Assembly (NCBI GenBank): GCA_963701955.1
Contig: OY969694.1
Coordinates: forward strand, 806,001-870,000
DNA from: Bog-473 sp963701955
GTDB taxonomy: Bacteria > Actinomycetota > Acidimicrobiia > Acidimicrobiales > RAAP-2
DNA: 64,000 nucleotides
Reading direction: 5' to 3'
Shown here in pieces: positions 47,529 through 60,351 of the stretch (its first letter is position 1; each line of letters starts with the position of its first letter). The translations under genes and the position numbers were made by a program. The notes under the pieces are model-generated. The model made no database searches. It had not been told where the DNA came from and was given only the letters and a program-made list of their open reading frames with translations.

Positions 47529-48719
47529 TCAGAGTCCCAGGGCGGACCGCAGGTCGTCCACCCTCGGGGTGGCCTCCCACGTGAACTCCTTCTCCGAGCG
47601 TCCGAAGTGCCCGTACGCCGCCGTCTTCTTGTAGATGGGCCGGCGCAGATCGAGATCACGCGTAATGGCCGCCGGCCGGAGGTCGAAGATCTCGCGCACG
47701 GCTTCGGAGATCTTCTCGGGCGCGACGCTCTCGGTGCCGAAGGTCTCCACCAACAGCGAGACCGGTTGGGCCACGCCGATGGCGTAGGCCACCTGCACCT
47801 CACAGCGGCGGGCCGCACCGGAGGCCACGACGTGCTTGGCCACCCAACGCGCCGCGTAGGCGGCCGAGCGATCGACCTTCGAGGGATCCTTGCCCGAGAA
47901 CGCCCCGCCCCCGTGACGGGCCATCCCGCCATAGGTGTCGACGATGATCTTGCGGCCGGTCAGCCCGGTGTCGGCGTGCGGACCACCGAGCTCGAAGATC
48001 CCGGTCGGGTTGACAAAGACGCGCAGCCCCTCCGTATCGAGATGGCTCGGCAGCAGCGGGTCGATCACGTGCTCGCGCAGGTCGGGCTTCAGTTGCTCGT
48101 CGAGATCGATCCCCCCGGCGTGCTGGGTGGAGATCAGCACCGTGTCGATGCGGACGGGGAGGCCGTCCTCGTAGACCACCGACACCTGGGTCTTGCCGTC
48201 GGGCCGCAGATACGGCACGGCACCGGCCCGGCGCACCTGGGCCAGACGCTCGGAGAGGCGGTGGGACAGCCAGATGGGCAGCGGCATGAGGTCGGGCGTC
48301 TCGTCGCACGCGTAGCCGAACATCATTCCCTGGTCGCCGGCGCCCTGGGCGTTGAGCATGTCCTCGCCGCCCTTGCCGGTCCGCAATTCGAAGGCGGCGT
48401 CGACACCCTGGGCGATGTCAGGCGACTGGGCGTCGAGGGTGACGAGCACACCACAGGTCTTCCCGTTGAAACCGTAGGCGTCGTTGTCGTACCCGATGTC
48501 GCACACCGTTTGGCGGACCACGGCGGGGATGTCGACGTACGTGGTCGTCGTGACCTCGCCGGCCACGACGACGAGACCGGTGGTCAGCAGGGTTTCGCAG
48601 GCCACCCGGCTGGAGGGGTCACCCTCGAGAAGGCCGTCGAGCACGGCGTCCGAGATCTGGTCGGCCATCTTGTCGGGGTGGCCCTCGGTTACCGATTCCG
48701 AGGTGAAGGTCGTTCTCAC
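47529..48719 (-). CDS. metK: S-adenosylmethionine synthetase
   Basis: 396 residues. Makes SAM from methionine and ATP. SVTEGHPDKMADQISDAVLD near the start, GFNGKTCGVLV, QGAGDQGMMFGYACDE and GGGAFSGKDPSKVDRSAAY are diagnostic. GTG at 48719 overlaps the coaBC stop as GTGA. It supplies SAM for the methyltransferases in this window. No SAM riboswitch is seen, and translation is coupled to coaBC. Confidence 0.97.
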   Translation of the reverse strand: MRTTFTSESVTEGHPDKMADQISDAVLDGLLEGDPSSRVACETLLTTGLVVVAGEVTTTTYVDIPAVVRQTVCDIGYDNDAYGFNGKTCGVLVTLDAQSPDIAQGVDAAFELRTGKGGEDMLNAQGAGDQGMMFGYACDETPDLMPLPIWLSHRLSERLAQVRRAGAVPYLRPDGKTQVSVVYEDGLPVRIDTVLISTQHAGGIDLDEQLKPDLREHVIDPLLPSHLDTEGLRVFVNPTGIFELGGPHADTGLTGRKIIVDTYGGMARHGGGAFSGKDPSKVDRSAAYAARWVAKHVVASGAARRCEVQVAYAIGVAQPVSLLVETFGTESVAPEKISEAVREIFDLRPAAITRDLDLRRPIYKKTAAYGHFGRSEKEFTWEATPRVDDLRSALGL

Positions 48720-49942
48720 GTGCGGCTCCGCATCACTTGACGTTGAACTACCACCATATCCAATAGGAACTCGGCCACTTGACCCTTCGAGGTCAGCGGA
48801 ACGTCGGTGACGCTCCCGTCGGCCGCCAGAATCAGCACCGCGTTGGTGTCAGCGTCGAACCCGACCCCCGGGGCGCTCACGTCGTTGACCACGAGGAGGT
48901 CGACGCCCTTACGAGCCAGCTTGCGGCGTCCACGTTCGAGGACGTCGTGGGTCTCCGCGGCGAAGCCCACGAGCACCTGACCCGGGGGGCGTCGCTCGAC
49001 CAGTCCCGAGAGGACGTCGGGCGTCGGTTCGAGCACCACCTCGGGAACCCCGTCCTCCTTGGACAGTTTCGTCCCGGCCGACTGCTTGGGTCGGAAGTCC
49101 GCCACAGCGGCCGCCATGATCACGACGTCGGCATTGCGTGCCGCGGACCCCATGGCCCGCTCCACGTCCGCCGCCGTCTCCACCTCGATCCGGGTCACGA
49201 CGCCGGCCACGTCGAGTGGAAGGGGCAGGGACGAAGCCGTGACCAAGGTGACCTCGGCGCCACGCCGCGCCGCGGCGACGGCCACCGCATGGCCCTGCTT
49301 CCCCGACGACCGGTTCGTGAGGACCCGCACCGGATCGATGGGCTCGCGTGTCCCCCCGGCACTCACCACCACCCGAACCCCGGCCAAATCGGACCGCACG
49401 GTTGCGGACAGCCGCTCGAGGACGTGTCGGACGATCACGGCGGGATCGGCGAGCCTGCCCTCCCCCGAGTCGCCGCCCGCCAACCGGCCCGACTCGGGCG
49501 GCACGACGACGACGCCTCGTCGCTCGAGGAGTGCGAGGTTGTCCCGCACCGAGGGGTGCTCCCACATCTCGGTGTGCATGGCGGGGCACACCACGACCGG
49601 AGCGCGGGTGGCCAGCACGGTGGCCGACAGCAGGTCGTCGGCCAGCCCGGCGGCGAAGCGGGCGATGGTGTGGGCGGTGGCCGGAGCCACGACGATGAGG
49701 TCGGCCGTCTGCCCGAGGGTGGTGTGCGGAATGGGTGAGCGCTCTTCCCAGAGCGATTGCTGCACGGGTTCGGATGCCAGTGCCGAGAACGTCACCGCCC
49801 CCACGAACCGCGTGGCGTCGTCGGTGAGCACCGGCACGACGTGCATCCCGGCGTCGACCAGTCGACGGCACACCTCCACGGCCTTGTAGGCGGCGATGCC
49901 GCCGCAGACACCGAGCACGACCCGTGGCCGGGGACCCGACAC
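48716..49942 (-). CDS. coaBC: Bifunctional phosphopantothenoylcysteine decarboxylase / phosphopantothenate-cysteine ligase
   Basis: 408 residues. N-terminal flavin decarboxylase CoaC has VLGVCGGIAAYKAVE, ADLIVVAPATAHTIARFAAG and CPAMHTEMW. C-terminal ligase CoaB has SAGGTREPIDPVRVLTNRSSG, MAAAVADFRPK and VVNDVSAPGVGFDADTN. Together they make 4'-phosphopantetheine for coenzyme A. GTG at 49942 is preceded by GGAGG but with an over-long 12-base gap. It sits after rpoZ, as in mycobacteria (dfp). Confidence 0.95.
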   Translation of the reverse strand: MSGPRPRVVLGVCGGIAAYKAVEVCRRLVDAGMHVVPVLTDDATRFVGAVTFSALASEPVQQSLWEERSPIPHTTLGQTADLIVVAPATAHTIARFAAGLADDLLSATVLATRAPVVVCPAMHTEMWEHPSVRDNLALLERRGVVVVPPESGRLAGGDSGEGRLADPAVIVRHVLERLSATVRSDLAGVRVVVSAGGTREPIDPVRVLTNRSSGKQGHAVAVAAARRGAEVTLVTASSLPLPLDVAGVVTRIEVETAADVERAMGSAARNADVVIMAAAVADFRPKQSAGTKLSKEDGVPEVVLEPTPDVLSGLVERRPPGQVLVGFAAETHDVLERGRRKLARKGVDLLVVNDVSAPGVGFDADTNAVLILAADGSVTDVPLTSKGQVAEFLLDMVVVQRQVMRSRT

Positions 49943-49961
49943 GTCGTCAGCGATCCTCCGC

Positions 49962-50339
49962 CTAGCCGGCGGTCGGGTCCTCGCTCGGGTCCTCGCTCCC
50001 GCCTTCGAGCACCTCGATCACGGGAGCCTCTTCGATCAGTCCCTGCTCGGCCGCATCGGCAATGGCCGCGGCGATGGCGGCCTCCTCTTCGGGATCCGGT
50101 CGGCTGAAGGTCGCCTTGCCTGCTGCGATCTCCTCGAAGGCGATCGACACGGGCTTGCCCGAGACCGATGCCACCTGGGGTGGAACCACCTTGCCCAACC
50201 CCTCACCCAGGCTGTTGTAGTAGGAGTTGACCTGCCGGGCGCGGGCCGAGCCCAGAGCCACCAGCGTGAACTTCGAGTCGACCTTGTCCAAGAGCTCCTC
50301 AATCGGCGGGTCCATGAGCGTGTGGCGGCCTTGGGCCAT
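49962..50339 (-). CDS. rpoZ: RNA polymerase omega subunit
   Basis: 125 residues. MAQGRHTLMDPPIEELLDKV, then SKFTLVALGSARARQVNSYYN, is the usual actinobacterial omega sequence, followed by KPVSIAFEEIAAGK. The acidic, Glu/Asp-rich C-terminal tail is longer than in E. coli but common in actinobacteria. It helps assemble RpoC. ATG at 50339 overlaps the gmk stop (TGATG). Confidence 0.95.
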   Translation of the reverse strand: MAQGRHTLMDPPIEELLDKVDSKFTLVALGSARARQVNSYYNSLGEGLGKVVPPQVASVSGKPVSIAFEEIAAGKATFSRPDPEEEAAIAAAIADAAEQGLIEEAPVIEVLEGGSEDPSEDPTAG

Positions 50340-50899
50340 CAGAGTTCCTCCGGTCTCGCGGCGCAGGGGGCAGCCGCTCGGGTCCGCTCGACTATAGCCG
50401 CCAGTTCGGCCAGGGCCTGGTCGAGGTCGTCGTTCACCACCGTGTGAGCTGCAATTTCGCGCCCACGAACGACCTCGGACCGCCCGAGCTCGACCCGACG
50501 GGCGATGTGCTCGTCGTCGTCACCGCGTGCGGCCAGCCGCTGGGCCTGGATCTCGGCCGACGGAGGAAGGAGCAGGATCACCGTGGCATCGGGACGTCGC
50601 GCCAGGACTTGCTCGGCCCCCTGGATGTCGATCTCGAGCAGCACGTCGGAGCCGGCAGGGGGATCGGGGATCGGAGTCCCCATCAGCTGGTCGAGAAACT
50701 CGGCCCATTCGAGGAAGCGACCCTCCCCGATCGCCTCCTCGAAGGTGCGCCGGTCCACGAAGACATAGGCCTCGCGCTCGCGCTCCCCGGGCCTCGGCGA
50801 ACGGGTGGTCCAGCTCCTGCTCAACCAGAGGGTCGGGTCGCGGGCGACGAGCTCGCCAGCCAGCGTGCCCTTTCCGGCCCCTCCGGGGCCGATGAGCAC
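50339..50899 (-). CDS. gmk: Guanylate kinase
   Basis: About 186 residues. LIGPGGAGKGTLAGEL is the P-loop (GGAGKGT). WLSRSWTTRSPRPGE is the GMP site, then EWAEFLDQLMGTP and LLEIDIQGAEQV. GTG at 50899 begins so close to the P-loop that the first strand (RLFV) is partly in the untranslated region; no other start exists after the preceding stop. Its position behind mihF is typical of actinobacteria. Confidence 0.93.
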   Translation of the reverse strand: MLIGPGGAGKGTLAGELVARDPTLWLSRSWTTRSPRPGEREREAYVFVDRRTFEEAIGEGRFLEWAEFLDQLMGTPIPDPPAGSDVLLEIDIQGAEQVLARRPDATVILLLPPSAEIQAQRLAARGDDDEHIARRVELGRSEVVRGREIAAHTVVNDDLDQALAELAAIVERTRAAAPCAARPEEL

Positions 50900-50918
50900 G
50901 AACAGGCGCGGCGTGGGG

Positions 50919-51236
50919 TCAGCGAGCAGTCTCTTTGAGCAGCGCCTCGCGCTGCTTGGCGCCCAGACCCTGGAGGCGCCGGGAATCGCTGATGCCGACC
51001 GTCTCCATCATCCGGCGGGCCTTGACCTTGCCGAGGCCCGGCAGGGACTCGAGCACCGAGACCACCTTCATCTTGCCGATGGTCTCGTTGGAGTCGGCCT
51101 GCGCCAGGAGCTCCGACAGCGACAGCGTGCCCATCTTGAGCCTGTCCTTGACCTCGGCCCGCTCGCGGCGGACCTTGGCGGCCTTTTCGAGTGCAGCGGC
51201 GCGCTGCTCTGGAGTCAATGCGGGAGGTTGCGGCAT
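50919..51236 (-). CDS. mihF: Actinobacterial integration host factor
   Basis: 105 residues. The first 45 are a basic helical tail (LTPEQRAAALEKAAKVRRER), and SLSELLAQADSNETIGKMKV, then LESLPGLGKVKARRMMETVGI forms the helix-two-turn-helix DNA-binding core of mIHF, unrelated to E. coli IHF. In mycobacteria it is an essential nucleoid protein. ATG at 51236 is six bases after TATGGT, so mihF is predicted leaderless and to head mihF-gmk-rpoZ-coaBC-metK. Start confirmed by homology. Confidence 0.95.
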   Translation of the reverse strand: MPQPPALTPEQRAAALEKAAKVRRERAEVKDRLKMGTLSLSELLAQADSNETIGKMKVVSVLESLPGLGKVKARRMMETVGISDSRRLQGLGAKQREALLKETAR

Positions 51237-51242
51237 GGCGAG

Positions 51243-51248
51243 ACCATA
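51243..51248 (-). promoter_or_regulatory. -10 element (TATGGT) of leaderless mihF promoter
   Basis: TATGGT on the minus strand, six bases, then ATG (51236). It lies in the 50-base gap behind pyrF, so mihF and its followers do not depend only on the pyr promoter. Confidence 0.6.
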
Positions 51249-51286
51249 GCGCCTCGGCCAGGGCGTTTCACACCCGTTTGCCCATC

Positions 51287-52126
51287 TCAGCCCAACCGAG
51301 TCCCCAATTCGCGGGCGAGGACGAGCGCCTCGCGGCGCAGGTTGCGCCGATCGGGTCCGTGCCGGAGCAGCCCACGCGAGCTGGTGGGGAGCACGCTGCC
51401 GGGGAGGCACCCGGCGAAGCGGGACGCCAGATCCTCCGGCGAGGCACCCTGCGCACCCAGCCCCGGCGCCAGGATCACGCCTCCGAGCTGGGATAATGCA
51501 AATGTCGTGGGCTCCAGGGTGGCGCCGATGACCGCACCCACCGTGCCGGGCAGGACCTCGGGGTCCCGGTTCCAGGACGCGATCTCCGACAGGAGCATGT
51601 CCTCCACGGCCACACCCTCCGCCGTGACCGCCTCCTGGAGATCCCGCCCTTCGGGGTTCGAGCTGCGCACGACCACGAGGACCCCCCGGCCCGTGGAGCT
51701 GGCCCGGCGGACAAGGGGGGCCAGGGCGCCGAGCCCGAGATACGGGTGCGCCGTCACCGCGTCGGCAGCCAGCGGGCTGCCGCCACCGAGCCATGCATCG
51801 GCGTAGGCCTCGGCCGTGGAGTCGATGTCCCCGCGCTTGGCGTCGGCGATGACCACGAGCCCGGCGGCCGACGCACCGGCGATGAGTCGCTCGAGTTCGG
51901 CCAGGCCGGCCGAGCCGTGGCGCTCGAAGAAGGCCACCTGGGGCTTGACCGCGGCCACGGCCCCAGCGAAAGCCTCGACGCACGTCCGGCAGAAGGCGCC
52001 CAAACCCTCCGCATCGTCGGGCAGACCCCAGTCGCGCAGGAGGGCGCCCGAAGGATCGATCCCGGCGCACAACGGACCCGTCGACCGCACCGCTGTGGCG
52101 ACGCGCTCCCCGAAGCTCTCAGTCAT
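51287..52126 (-). CDS. pyrF: Orotidine 5'-phosphate decarboxylase, type 2
   Basis: 279 residues, last step to UMP. LCAGIDPSGALLRDWGL is typical of the type 2 (large) family. The catalytic Asp/Lys set is in VIADAKRGDIDSTAEAYADAW, with GVLVVVRSSNPEGRDLQ and LAPGLGAQG closing the barrel. ATG at 52126 overlaps the 3' end of pyrD by 8 bases, indicating coupling. Confidence 0.95.
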   Translation of the reverse strand: MTESFGERVATAVRSTGPLCAGIDPSGALLRDWGLPDDAEGLGAFCRTCVEAFAGAVAAVKPQVAFFERHGSAGLAELERLIAGASAAGLVVIADAKRGDIDSTAEAYADAWLGGGSPLAADAVTAHPYLGLGALAPLVRRASSTGRGVLVVVRSSNPEGRDLQEAVTAEGVAVEDMLLSEIASWNRDPEVLPGTVGAVIGATLEPTTFALSQLGGVILAPGLGAQGASPEDLASRFAGCLPGSVLPTSSRGLLRHGPDRRNLRREALVLARELGTRLG

Positions 52127-53050
52127 GGCGCGGCACCTGCCCCCGCAGCTCCGAGACCGTCACGCCGCGCGCCGCGCACCACTGCGCCATTTGGCGCAGC
52201 ACCTTCCACGGGGCACGCGGGTCGCGGAACGTGGCCGTCCCGACCTGCACGGCGTCCGCGCCGGCACGCAGCAGCTCGAGCGCATGGAGACCACTCGACA
52301 CGCCGCCCACGCCGACAATGGGCGTGTCGGGGAACGCGGCGCGGCACTCCCATACGGCGCGCACCGCGACGGGGTGGACGGCCGGGCCCGACAGGCCTCC
52401 CCCGCCGGCGCCGAGGACGGGCCGGCCGGACTCGACGTCAACGGCCATGCCGAGCAGCGTGTTGACGAGGGTCAGCCCGTCCGCTCCTCCCCCGAGCGCG
52501 CCGGCGGCGATCTCCACCAGATCGGGGACGTTGGGGCTGAGTTTGGCCCAGCGGGGCACACCGCAGTCCGTGGCAGCCAGCACCCGCGCCGTCGCCTCGG
52601 CGGAGTGGGCGAACATGCGTGAGCGGTCCTCCACGTTCGGACAGCTCACGTTGACCTCGACGGCGACGATGCACGCGCCTGCGTCCGACGCTGCCGCTGA
52701 TCCCACCGCCTCCGCTGCGCGCGCGTAGTCCGACACGGTGCGGCCCCAGACGCTCACCACGACGCGAGCCCCCGCCGCGCTCAGGGCCGGCAGGTCCGTC
52801 GCCCTCCAGGCGGCGAGGCCGGGTCCTTGCAGACCGACGCTGTTGAGCATGCCCGCGCCAACCTCGTGCACCCGCGGTGCGGGGTTCCCCGGCCACGGGT
52901 CGACCGACAGGGACTTCACGACCACAGCTCCGAGCTCGCTCAGGTTTCCGTAGTCGGACAGCTCGGTTCCGTGGCCCGAGGTCCCCGACGCGGTGAGCAC
53001 CGGGTTGGGCAGCTCGAGCGAGCCGACCTTCGTCTCCAGGGTGCTGACCC

Positions 53051-53054
<4 letters not shown>
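52119..53054 (-). CDS. pyrD: Dihydroorotate dehydrogenase, class 1B type catalytic subunit
   Basis: 311 residues. ELPNPVLTASGTSGHG starts the FMN barrel. EVNVSCPNVEDRSRMF carries the Cys base of class 1B enzymes, and VGVGGVSSGLHALELLRAGA the FMN phosphate site. A PyrK electron-transfer partner, expected for class 1B, is not adjacent. GTG at 53054 overlaps the carB stop (GTGA). The enzyme is soluble; no membrane helix. Confidence 0.92.
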
Positions 53055-56337
<3,283 letters not shown>

Positions 56338-56338
<1 letters not shown>

Positions 56339-57438
56339 CAGTGCATCAGCTCGCGGAACGTGTCGAAGAGGTACCGGGCGTCGTGGGGTCCCGGGGCGGC
56401 CTCGGGGTGGTACTGCACCGAGAACGCGGGTGCCTCGACCGAACGGAAGCCCTCGATGACCCCGTCGTTGAGGTTGACGTGCGTCGTCTCGGTGCGGGGG
56501 ACGTCCGCGACGGCGTAGTTGTGGTTCTGGCTCGTGATCTCGACCACGCCCGTCTCGATGTGCTGCACCGGGTGGTTGGCGCCGTGGTGCCCGAAGGGGA
56601 GCTTGTAGGTCGAGCCGCCCAGCGCGGTGGCCAGGATCTGGTGCCCGAGACAGATGCCGAAGATGGGCACCCGCCCGACGAGGGCCGCCACCTCGGCGGT
56701 CGGCCCACCCAGGGCGGCCGGGTCCCCGGGGCCGTTGGAGAGGAACACGCCATCGGGATCGAGCGAGAGGACCTCGTCGGCGGACGTGCCCGCCGGCACC
56801 ACCGTCACCTGACCGAGCGCAGTCAGGAGACGGACCATCGTGGCCTTCACCCCGAAGTCGTACGCCACGATGCGCAGGCCGCTCCGCGCTCCGTCCCCCG
56901 TTCCCGGGTGCGTGACAACCCGGTCCGCGGTGACACCGGAGACGAGGTCGGCGCCGTCGGTCCCCACCGCGGCGCCGGCGGCGGCGGCCAGCTCCGCCGC
57001 CGACGCCGTGCCGAACGCGCACGGCAACGCGCCGGCCCGGCGCACGTGACGAGCCAGGCGCCGGGTGTCGACGCCGGTCAGGGCAGGCACACCGTGGCGC
57101 ACGAGGAACGGTTCGAGGGCTTCCGTCGAGCGCCAGCTGGAGGGGACCGTCGCCAGGTCGCGCACGACGATGCCGCGGCAGTGCGGGGAGGTGGCCTCGT
57201 CGTCCTCGGCGTTGGTCCCGTAATTGCCGATCTGTGTGCTGGTGAAGGCGATCACCTGCCCGGCATAGGAGGGATCGGTGACGATCTCCTGGTACCCGCT
57301 CATGGCCGTGTTGAACACCAGTTCCCCGGTGGCCACCCGGACCGCGGCGCCGGCGGCCTCCCCCGTGAACACTGCGCCGTCGGCCGTCACCAGCAGCGCG
57401 GAGGGCCGGTCGTCCCCCTCCGGCGCGGGCTCCGTCAC
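56338..57438 (-). CDS. carA: Carbamoyl phosphate synthase small subunit
   Basis: 366 residues. Glutaminase subunit that feeds ammonia to CarB. The N-terminal domain has LVFNTAMSGYQEIVTDPSY. The class I glutaminase has FLSNGPGDPAAL, the nucleophile Cys in FGICLGHQILATALGG, and the His-Glu pair in SVQYHPEAAPGP. GTG at 57438 overlaps the pyrC stop (GTGA). Confidence 0.96.
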
Positions 57439-58757
57439 CGCTGGGCCACGGCGTCGATCACGACGGGCTCGCCCCGAAGGACGGTGTGTCGCACCGCGCC
57501 GGAGAAGCGGCGACCGGCGTAGGGCGTGTTGCGGCTCCGACTGGCCAGGCCGTGCGGGTCGACCACCGTCGGCGTGTCCGGGTCGAACACGCACAGGTTG
57601 GCCGTCGCCCCATCCGTGATCGGGCCGCCCTGGGGGCTGTGGCCGGCTCGGCGCGCGTCGGTCGCCGTCAGCTTGGCGATTGCGGCGGGCTGCCCGCTCA
57701 TCAGGGCGAAGATGCGCTCGGGTCCCAGGACCGGCGAGAGCACGTCCCAGGTGATCGGAAGCGCCGTTTCGAGCCCGAGCATGCCCGGGGGTGCCTGGTC
57801 GAAGGGAACGTCCTTGGTCTCGGGGGCGTGGGGCGCGTGGTCCGTCGCCACCGCGTCGATCGTCCCGTCGCACAGACCCCGGATCACCGCTGCCACGTCG
57901 TCGTCCGAGCGCAGAGGGGGGTTGACCTTGAAGACCGAGTCGTATCCCGCCACGGCCGCGTGCGTGAGGAGCATGTGGTGTGGTGCGGCCTCGGCCGTGA
58001 CGGGCAGCCCTTCGGCCTTGGCCCGGCGGACGAGCTCCACCGACCCCGCCGTGGAGAGGTGGAGGAAGTGCACCGGCGCGCCCGTCAGGCGGGCCAGTGC
58101 GACGTCGCGGGCCACCATGACCTCCTCGGCCGCCGCGGGCATGCCGGGGATGCCCAGTCGGCTGGACCAGCATCCCTCGTGCATGGCCCCGCCGGCGGCG
58201 AGACACGCGTCCTCGCAGTGCTGGGCGAGCGTGACCCCGAGGCCCTTGGCATACTCGAGGGCGCGCCGCATCAGCGCCCCGTCCTGCACTCCGGACCCGT
58301 CATCGGTGAAGAGCGTCACGCCGAGTCCGGCCAGCTCGCCCAGCGGCGCCAGGGAGACCCCGGCCCGACCCTTGGTGATCGCGCCGGCCACGGCGACCTC
58401 GGCGATGCACCCACGTCCGAGTGCAAGGACCTCCGCGGCCACGCCGGCCGAGTCGATGGGCGGCTCGGTGTTGGGCATGGCCACCACCGCGGTGAATCCG
58501 CCGAGCGCGGCGGCGCGCGCCCCTGTCTCCACCGTCTCGGCCTCCTCGCGCCCCGGCTGGCGCAGGTGCGTGTGCAGGTCGACCAGTCCGGGCCCGACCA
58601 GGCACCCCGACGCATCGAGGACGCGGACCCCGCGGGGCGGCTCGACCGTCTCCGCCAGCACGACGACGCGGTCTGCACGGACACCCACGTCGAGGCGCGC
58701 CAGGCCCTCGGGACCGACCACGGTGCCTCCCCGGATGACCAGATCGAGCTCAGGCAA
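57435..58757 (-). CDS. pyrC: Dihydroorotase, type I
   Basis: 440 residues. Zinc-dependent amidohydrolase forming dihydroorotate. The metal site is GLVDLHTHLRQPGREEAET, with FTAVVAMPNTEPP, FLHLSTAGSVELVRRA and ATDHAPHAPETKDVPFD. Type I (long) form, as in many Gram-positive bacteria. The start at 58757 overlaps pyrB by 8 bases. Confidence 0.95.
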   Translation of the reverse strand: MPELDLVIRGGTVVGPEGLARLDVGVRADRVVVLAETVEPPRGVRVLDASGCLVGPGLVDLHTHLRQPGREEAETVETGARAAALGGFTAVVAMPNTEPPIDSAGVAAEVLALGRGCIAEVAVAGAITKGRAGVSLAPLGELAGLGVTLFTDDGSGVQDGALMRRALEYAKGLGVTLAQHCEDACLAAGGAMHEGCWSSRLGIPGMPAAAEEVMVARDVALARLTGAPVHFLHLSTAGSVELVRRAKAEGLPVTAEAAPHHMLLTHAAVAGYDSVFKVNPPLRSDDDVAAVIRGLCDGTIDAVATDHAPHAPETKDVPFDQAPPGMLGLETALPITWDVLSPVLGPERIFALMSGQPAAIAKLTATDARRAGHSPQGGPITDGATANLCVFDPDTPTVVDPHGLASRSRNTPYAGRRFSGAVRHTVLRGEPVVIDAVAQR

Positions 58758-59730
58758 CGGCGGGCACCTCCGCGGCCGACCCGCCCAGGAGGAGGAACAG
58801 GATGGCCATGCGCACGGCCACTCCGTTGGCCACCTGCCGGGTCACCACCGTGCCGGGGAGATCGGCGACGTCCGATGCGATCTCCACGCCCCGTACCATC
58901 GGCCCGGGATGGGTGACGATGGCCTGCTCGCCGAGAAGCTCGGCCCGGCGCGCCGTCAGTCCCCACCCGGCCGTGTACTCGCGCTCGCTGGGCACGAAGG
59001 CCCCGCTCCCCCGCTCGGCCTGCAGCCGCAGGAGGGAGACCACATCGGCATCGCCCAGGGCACCTTCGAGATCGGGGGCCACCTCGACGGGCCAGCCCTC
59101 GAGCGACGGTGGGAGCAGGCTTCCCGGCGCGGCCAGGGTCACCCGCGCTCCGAGAGCGCTGTAGGCCAGTACCTCCGAACGCGCCACCCGGCTGTGGCGG
59201 ATGTCGCCCACGATCAGCACGCGCAAGTTCTCGAAGCACCCGACCCCGAGCTCCTCGGGCGCCGCACCCTTGCGCTCGGCCAGGACCTGGCGCACGGTGA
59301 AACAGTCGATCAGGGCCTGCGTGGGGTGCTCGTGCCAGCCATCGCCGGCGTTCACCACGTGCGCCCGTTCCACCCAGTCGGCCACCCGGTGCGGTGCGCC
59401 TGCGGACGAGTGGCGGATCACGACGGCGTCGATCCCCATCGCCTCGACGGTCTCGACGGTGTCGCGCAGGCTCTCGCCCTTCTGCACCGAGGAGCTGGCC
59501 ACCGCCAGCGAGAGCACGTCGGCCGAGAGACGCTTGGCCGCGGTCTCGAAGGAGAGTCGGGTGCGGGTCGATTCCTCGAAGAACAAGGTGGCCACGACCT
59601 TGCCCCGGAGTGTCGGCACCTTGGGGACCGACCGCCGCTCCACCTCGGCGAACGCCTCGGCCACGTGCAGCACCTCGGCCATGCCCTCGGGGCCCAGGTC
59701 GTTGATGGACAGCAGGTGGCGCGGCGTCAC
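58750..59730 (-). CDS. pyrB: Aspartate carbamoyltransferase
   Basis: 326 residues. Catalytic subunit of the committed step. LFFEESTRTRLSFETAAKRL has the STRT carbamoyl-phosphate loop. SLAVASSSVQKGESLRDT, NAGDGWHEHPTQALID and THPGPMVRGVEIASDV complete the active site. There is no pyrI regulatory subunit gene. GTG at 59730 overlaps the pyrR stop (GTGA). Confidence 0.96.
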   Translation of the reverse strand: MTPRHLLSINDLGPEGMAEVLHVAEAFAEVERRSVPKVPTLRGKVVATLFFEESTRTRLSFETAAKRLSADVLSLAVASSSVQKGESLRDTVETVEAMGIDAVVIRHSSAGAPHRVADWVERAHVVNAGDGWHEHPTQALIDCFTVRQVLAERKGAAPEELGVGCFENLRVLIVGDIRHSRVARSEVLAYSALGARVTLAAPGSLLPPSLEGWPVEVAPDLEGALGDADVVSLLRLQAERGSGAFVPSEREYTAGWGLTARRAELLGEQAIVTHPGPMVRGVEIASDVADLPGTVVTRQVANGVAVRMAILFLLLGGSAAEVPAVA

Positions 59731-60299
59731 CTGGCCTCCAGCGTGCCGATCCAGACACCGTCGTCACCCACGTCGACCATCTCCTCGCGGCGGGTGGGTA
59801 GGTTCTTGCCCACGTAGTCGGGGCGGATGGGCAGCTCGCGGTGCCCGCGGTCGACCATGACGGCCAGCTGGATCGCCCGGGCCCGGCCGAAGTCGTTGAG
59901 GGCGTTGAGCGCGGCCCGGATCGTGCGGCCCGTGAAGAGCACGTCGTCGACGAGCACCACGACTCGGCCGGCCAGGTCGATCGGGATGTCGGTCACCGCC
60001 TCGGGGAGCACCGGACGGAGCCCGATGTCGTCGCGGTAGAAGGCCACGTCCAGCGTGCCCACCCCCACGTCCCCGGCGCCCTCGATCTGGCGCAGGACCT
60101 CGGCCATCCGGGCGGCGAGCGGGACCCCGCCGGTCTGCAGGCCGACCAGGACGACGTCATCGGTTCCGCCGTTGCGCTCGACGATCTCGTGGGCGATGCG
60201 GGTGAGGGCGCGCTGGACGTCGGCGGCAGTCAGGACCTGGGAATGGGCCACGAACACGCCCCCGAGGGGCCGCGTATGACTGCGTTCGCGTTCGGCCAC
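59727..60299 (-). CDS. pyrR: PyrR, pyr operon RNA-binding regulator / uracil phosphoribosyltransferase
   Basis: 190 residues. LTAADVQRALTRIAHEIVERN starts the PRTase-like fold, and VVVLVDDVLFTGRTIRAAL is the PRPP site. In the presence of UMP or UTP it binds pyr leader RNA. Here the RNA site lies directly before its own ribosome-binding sequence, so it probably represses translation of pyrR and the coupled pyr genes, as reported for mycobacteria. GTG at 60299 follows GGAGG after four bases. Confidence 0.94.
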   Translation of the reverse strand: MAERERSHTRPLGGVFVAHSQVLTAADVQRALTRIAHEIVERNGGTDDVVLVGLQTGGVPLAARMAEVLRQIEGAGDVGVGTLDVAFYRDDIGLRPVLPEAVTDIPIDLAGRVVVLVDDVLFTGRTIRAALNALNDFGRARAIQLAVMVDRGHRELPIRPDYVGKNLPTRREEMVDVGDDGVWIGTLEAR

Positions 60300-60314
60300 T
60301 GTTCCTCCTGCCGT

Positions 60315-60334
60315 GTGAGCCTCACCGGACTCAC
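60315..60334 (-). promoter_or_regulatory. PyrR-binding RNA hairpin
   Basis: The minus strand reads AGTCCGGTGAGGCT (60331-60318), a perfect fit to the PyrR consensus ARUCCNGNGAGGYU, framed by GTGAG and CTCAC arms that close the loop. It ends about five bases before the GGAGG of pyrR. PyrR plus UMP would stabilise the hairpin and hide the ribosome site. Confidence 0.88.
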
Positions 60335-60351
60335 TTCACGGTCGGGGGATG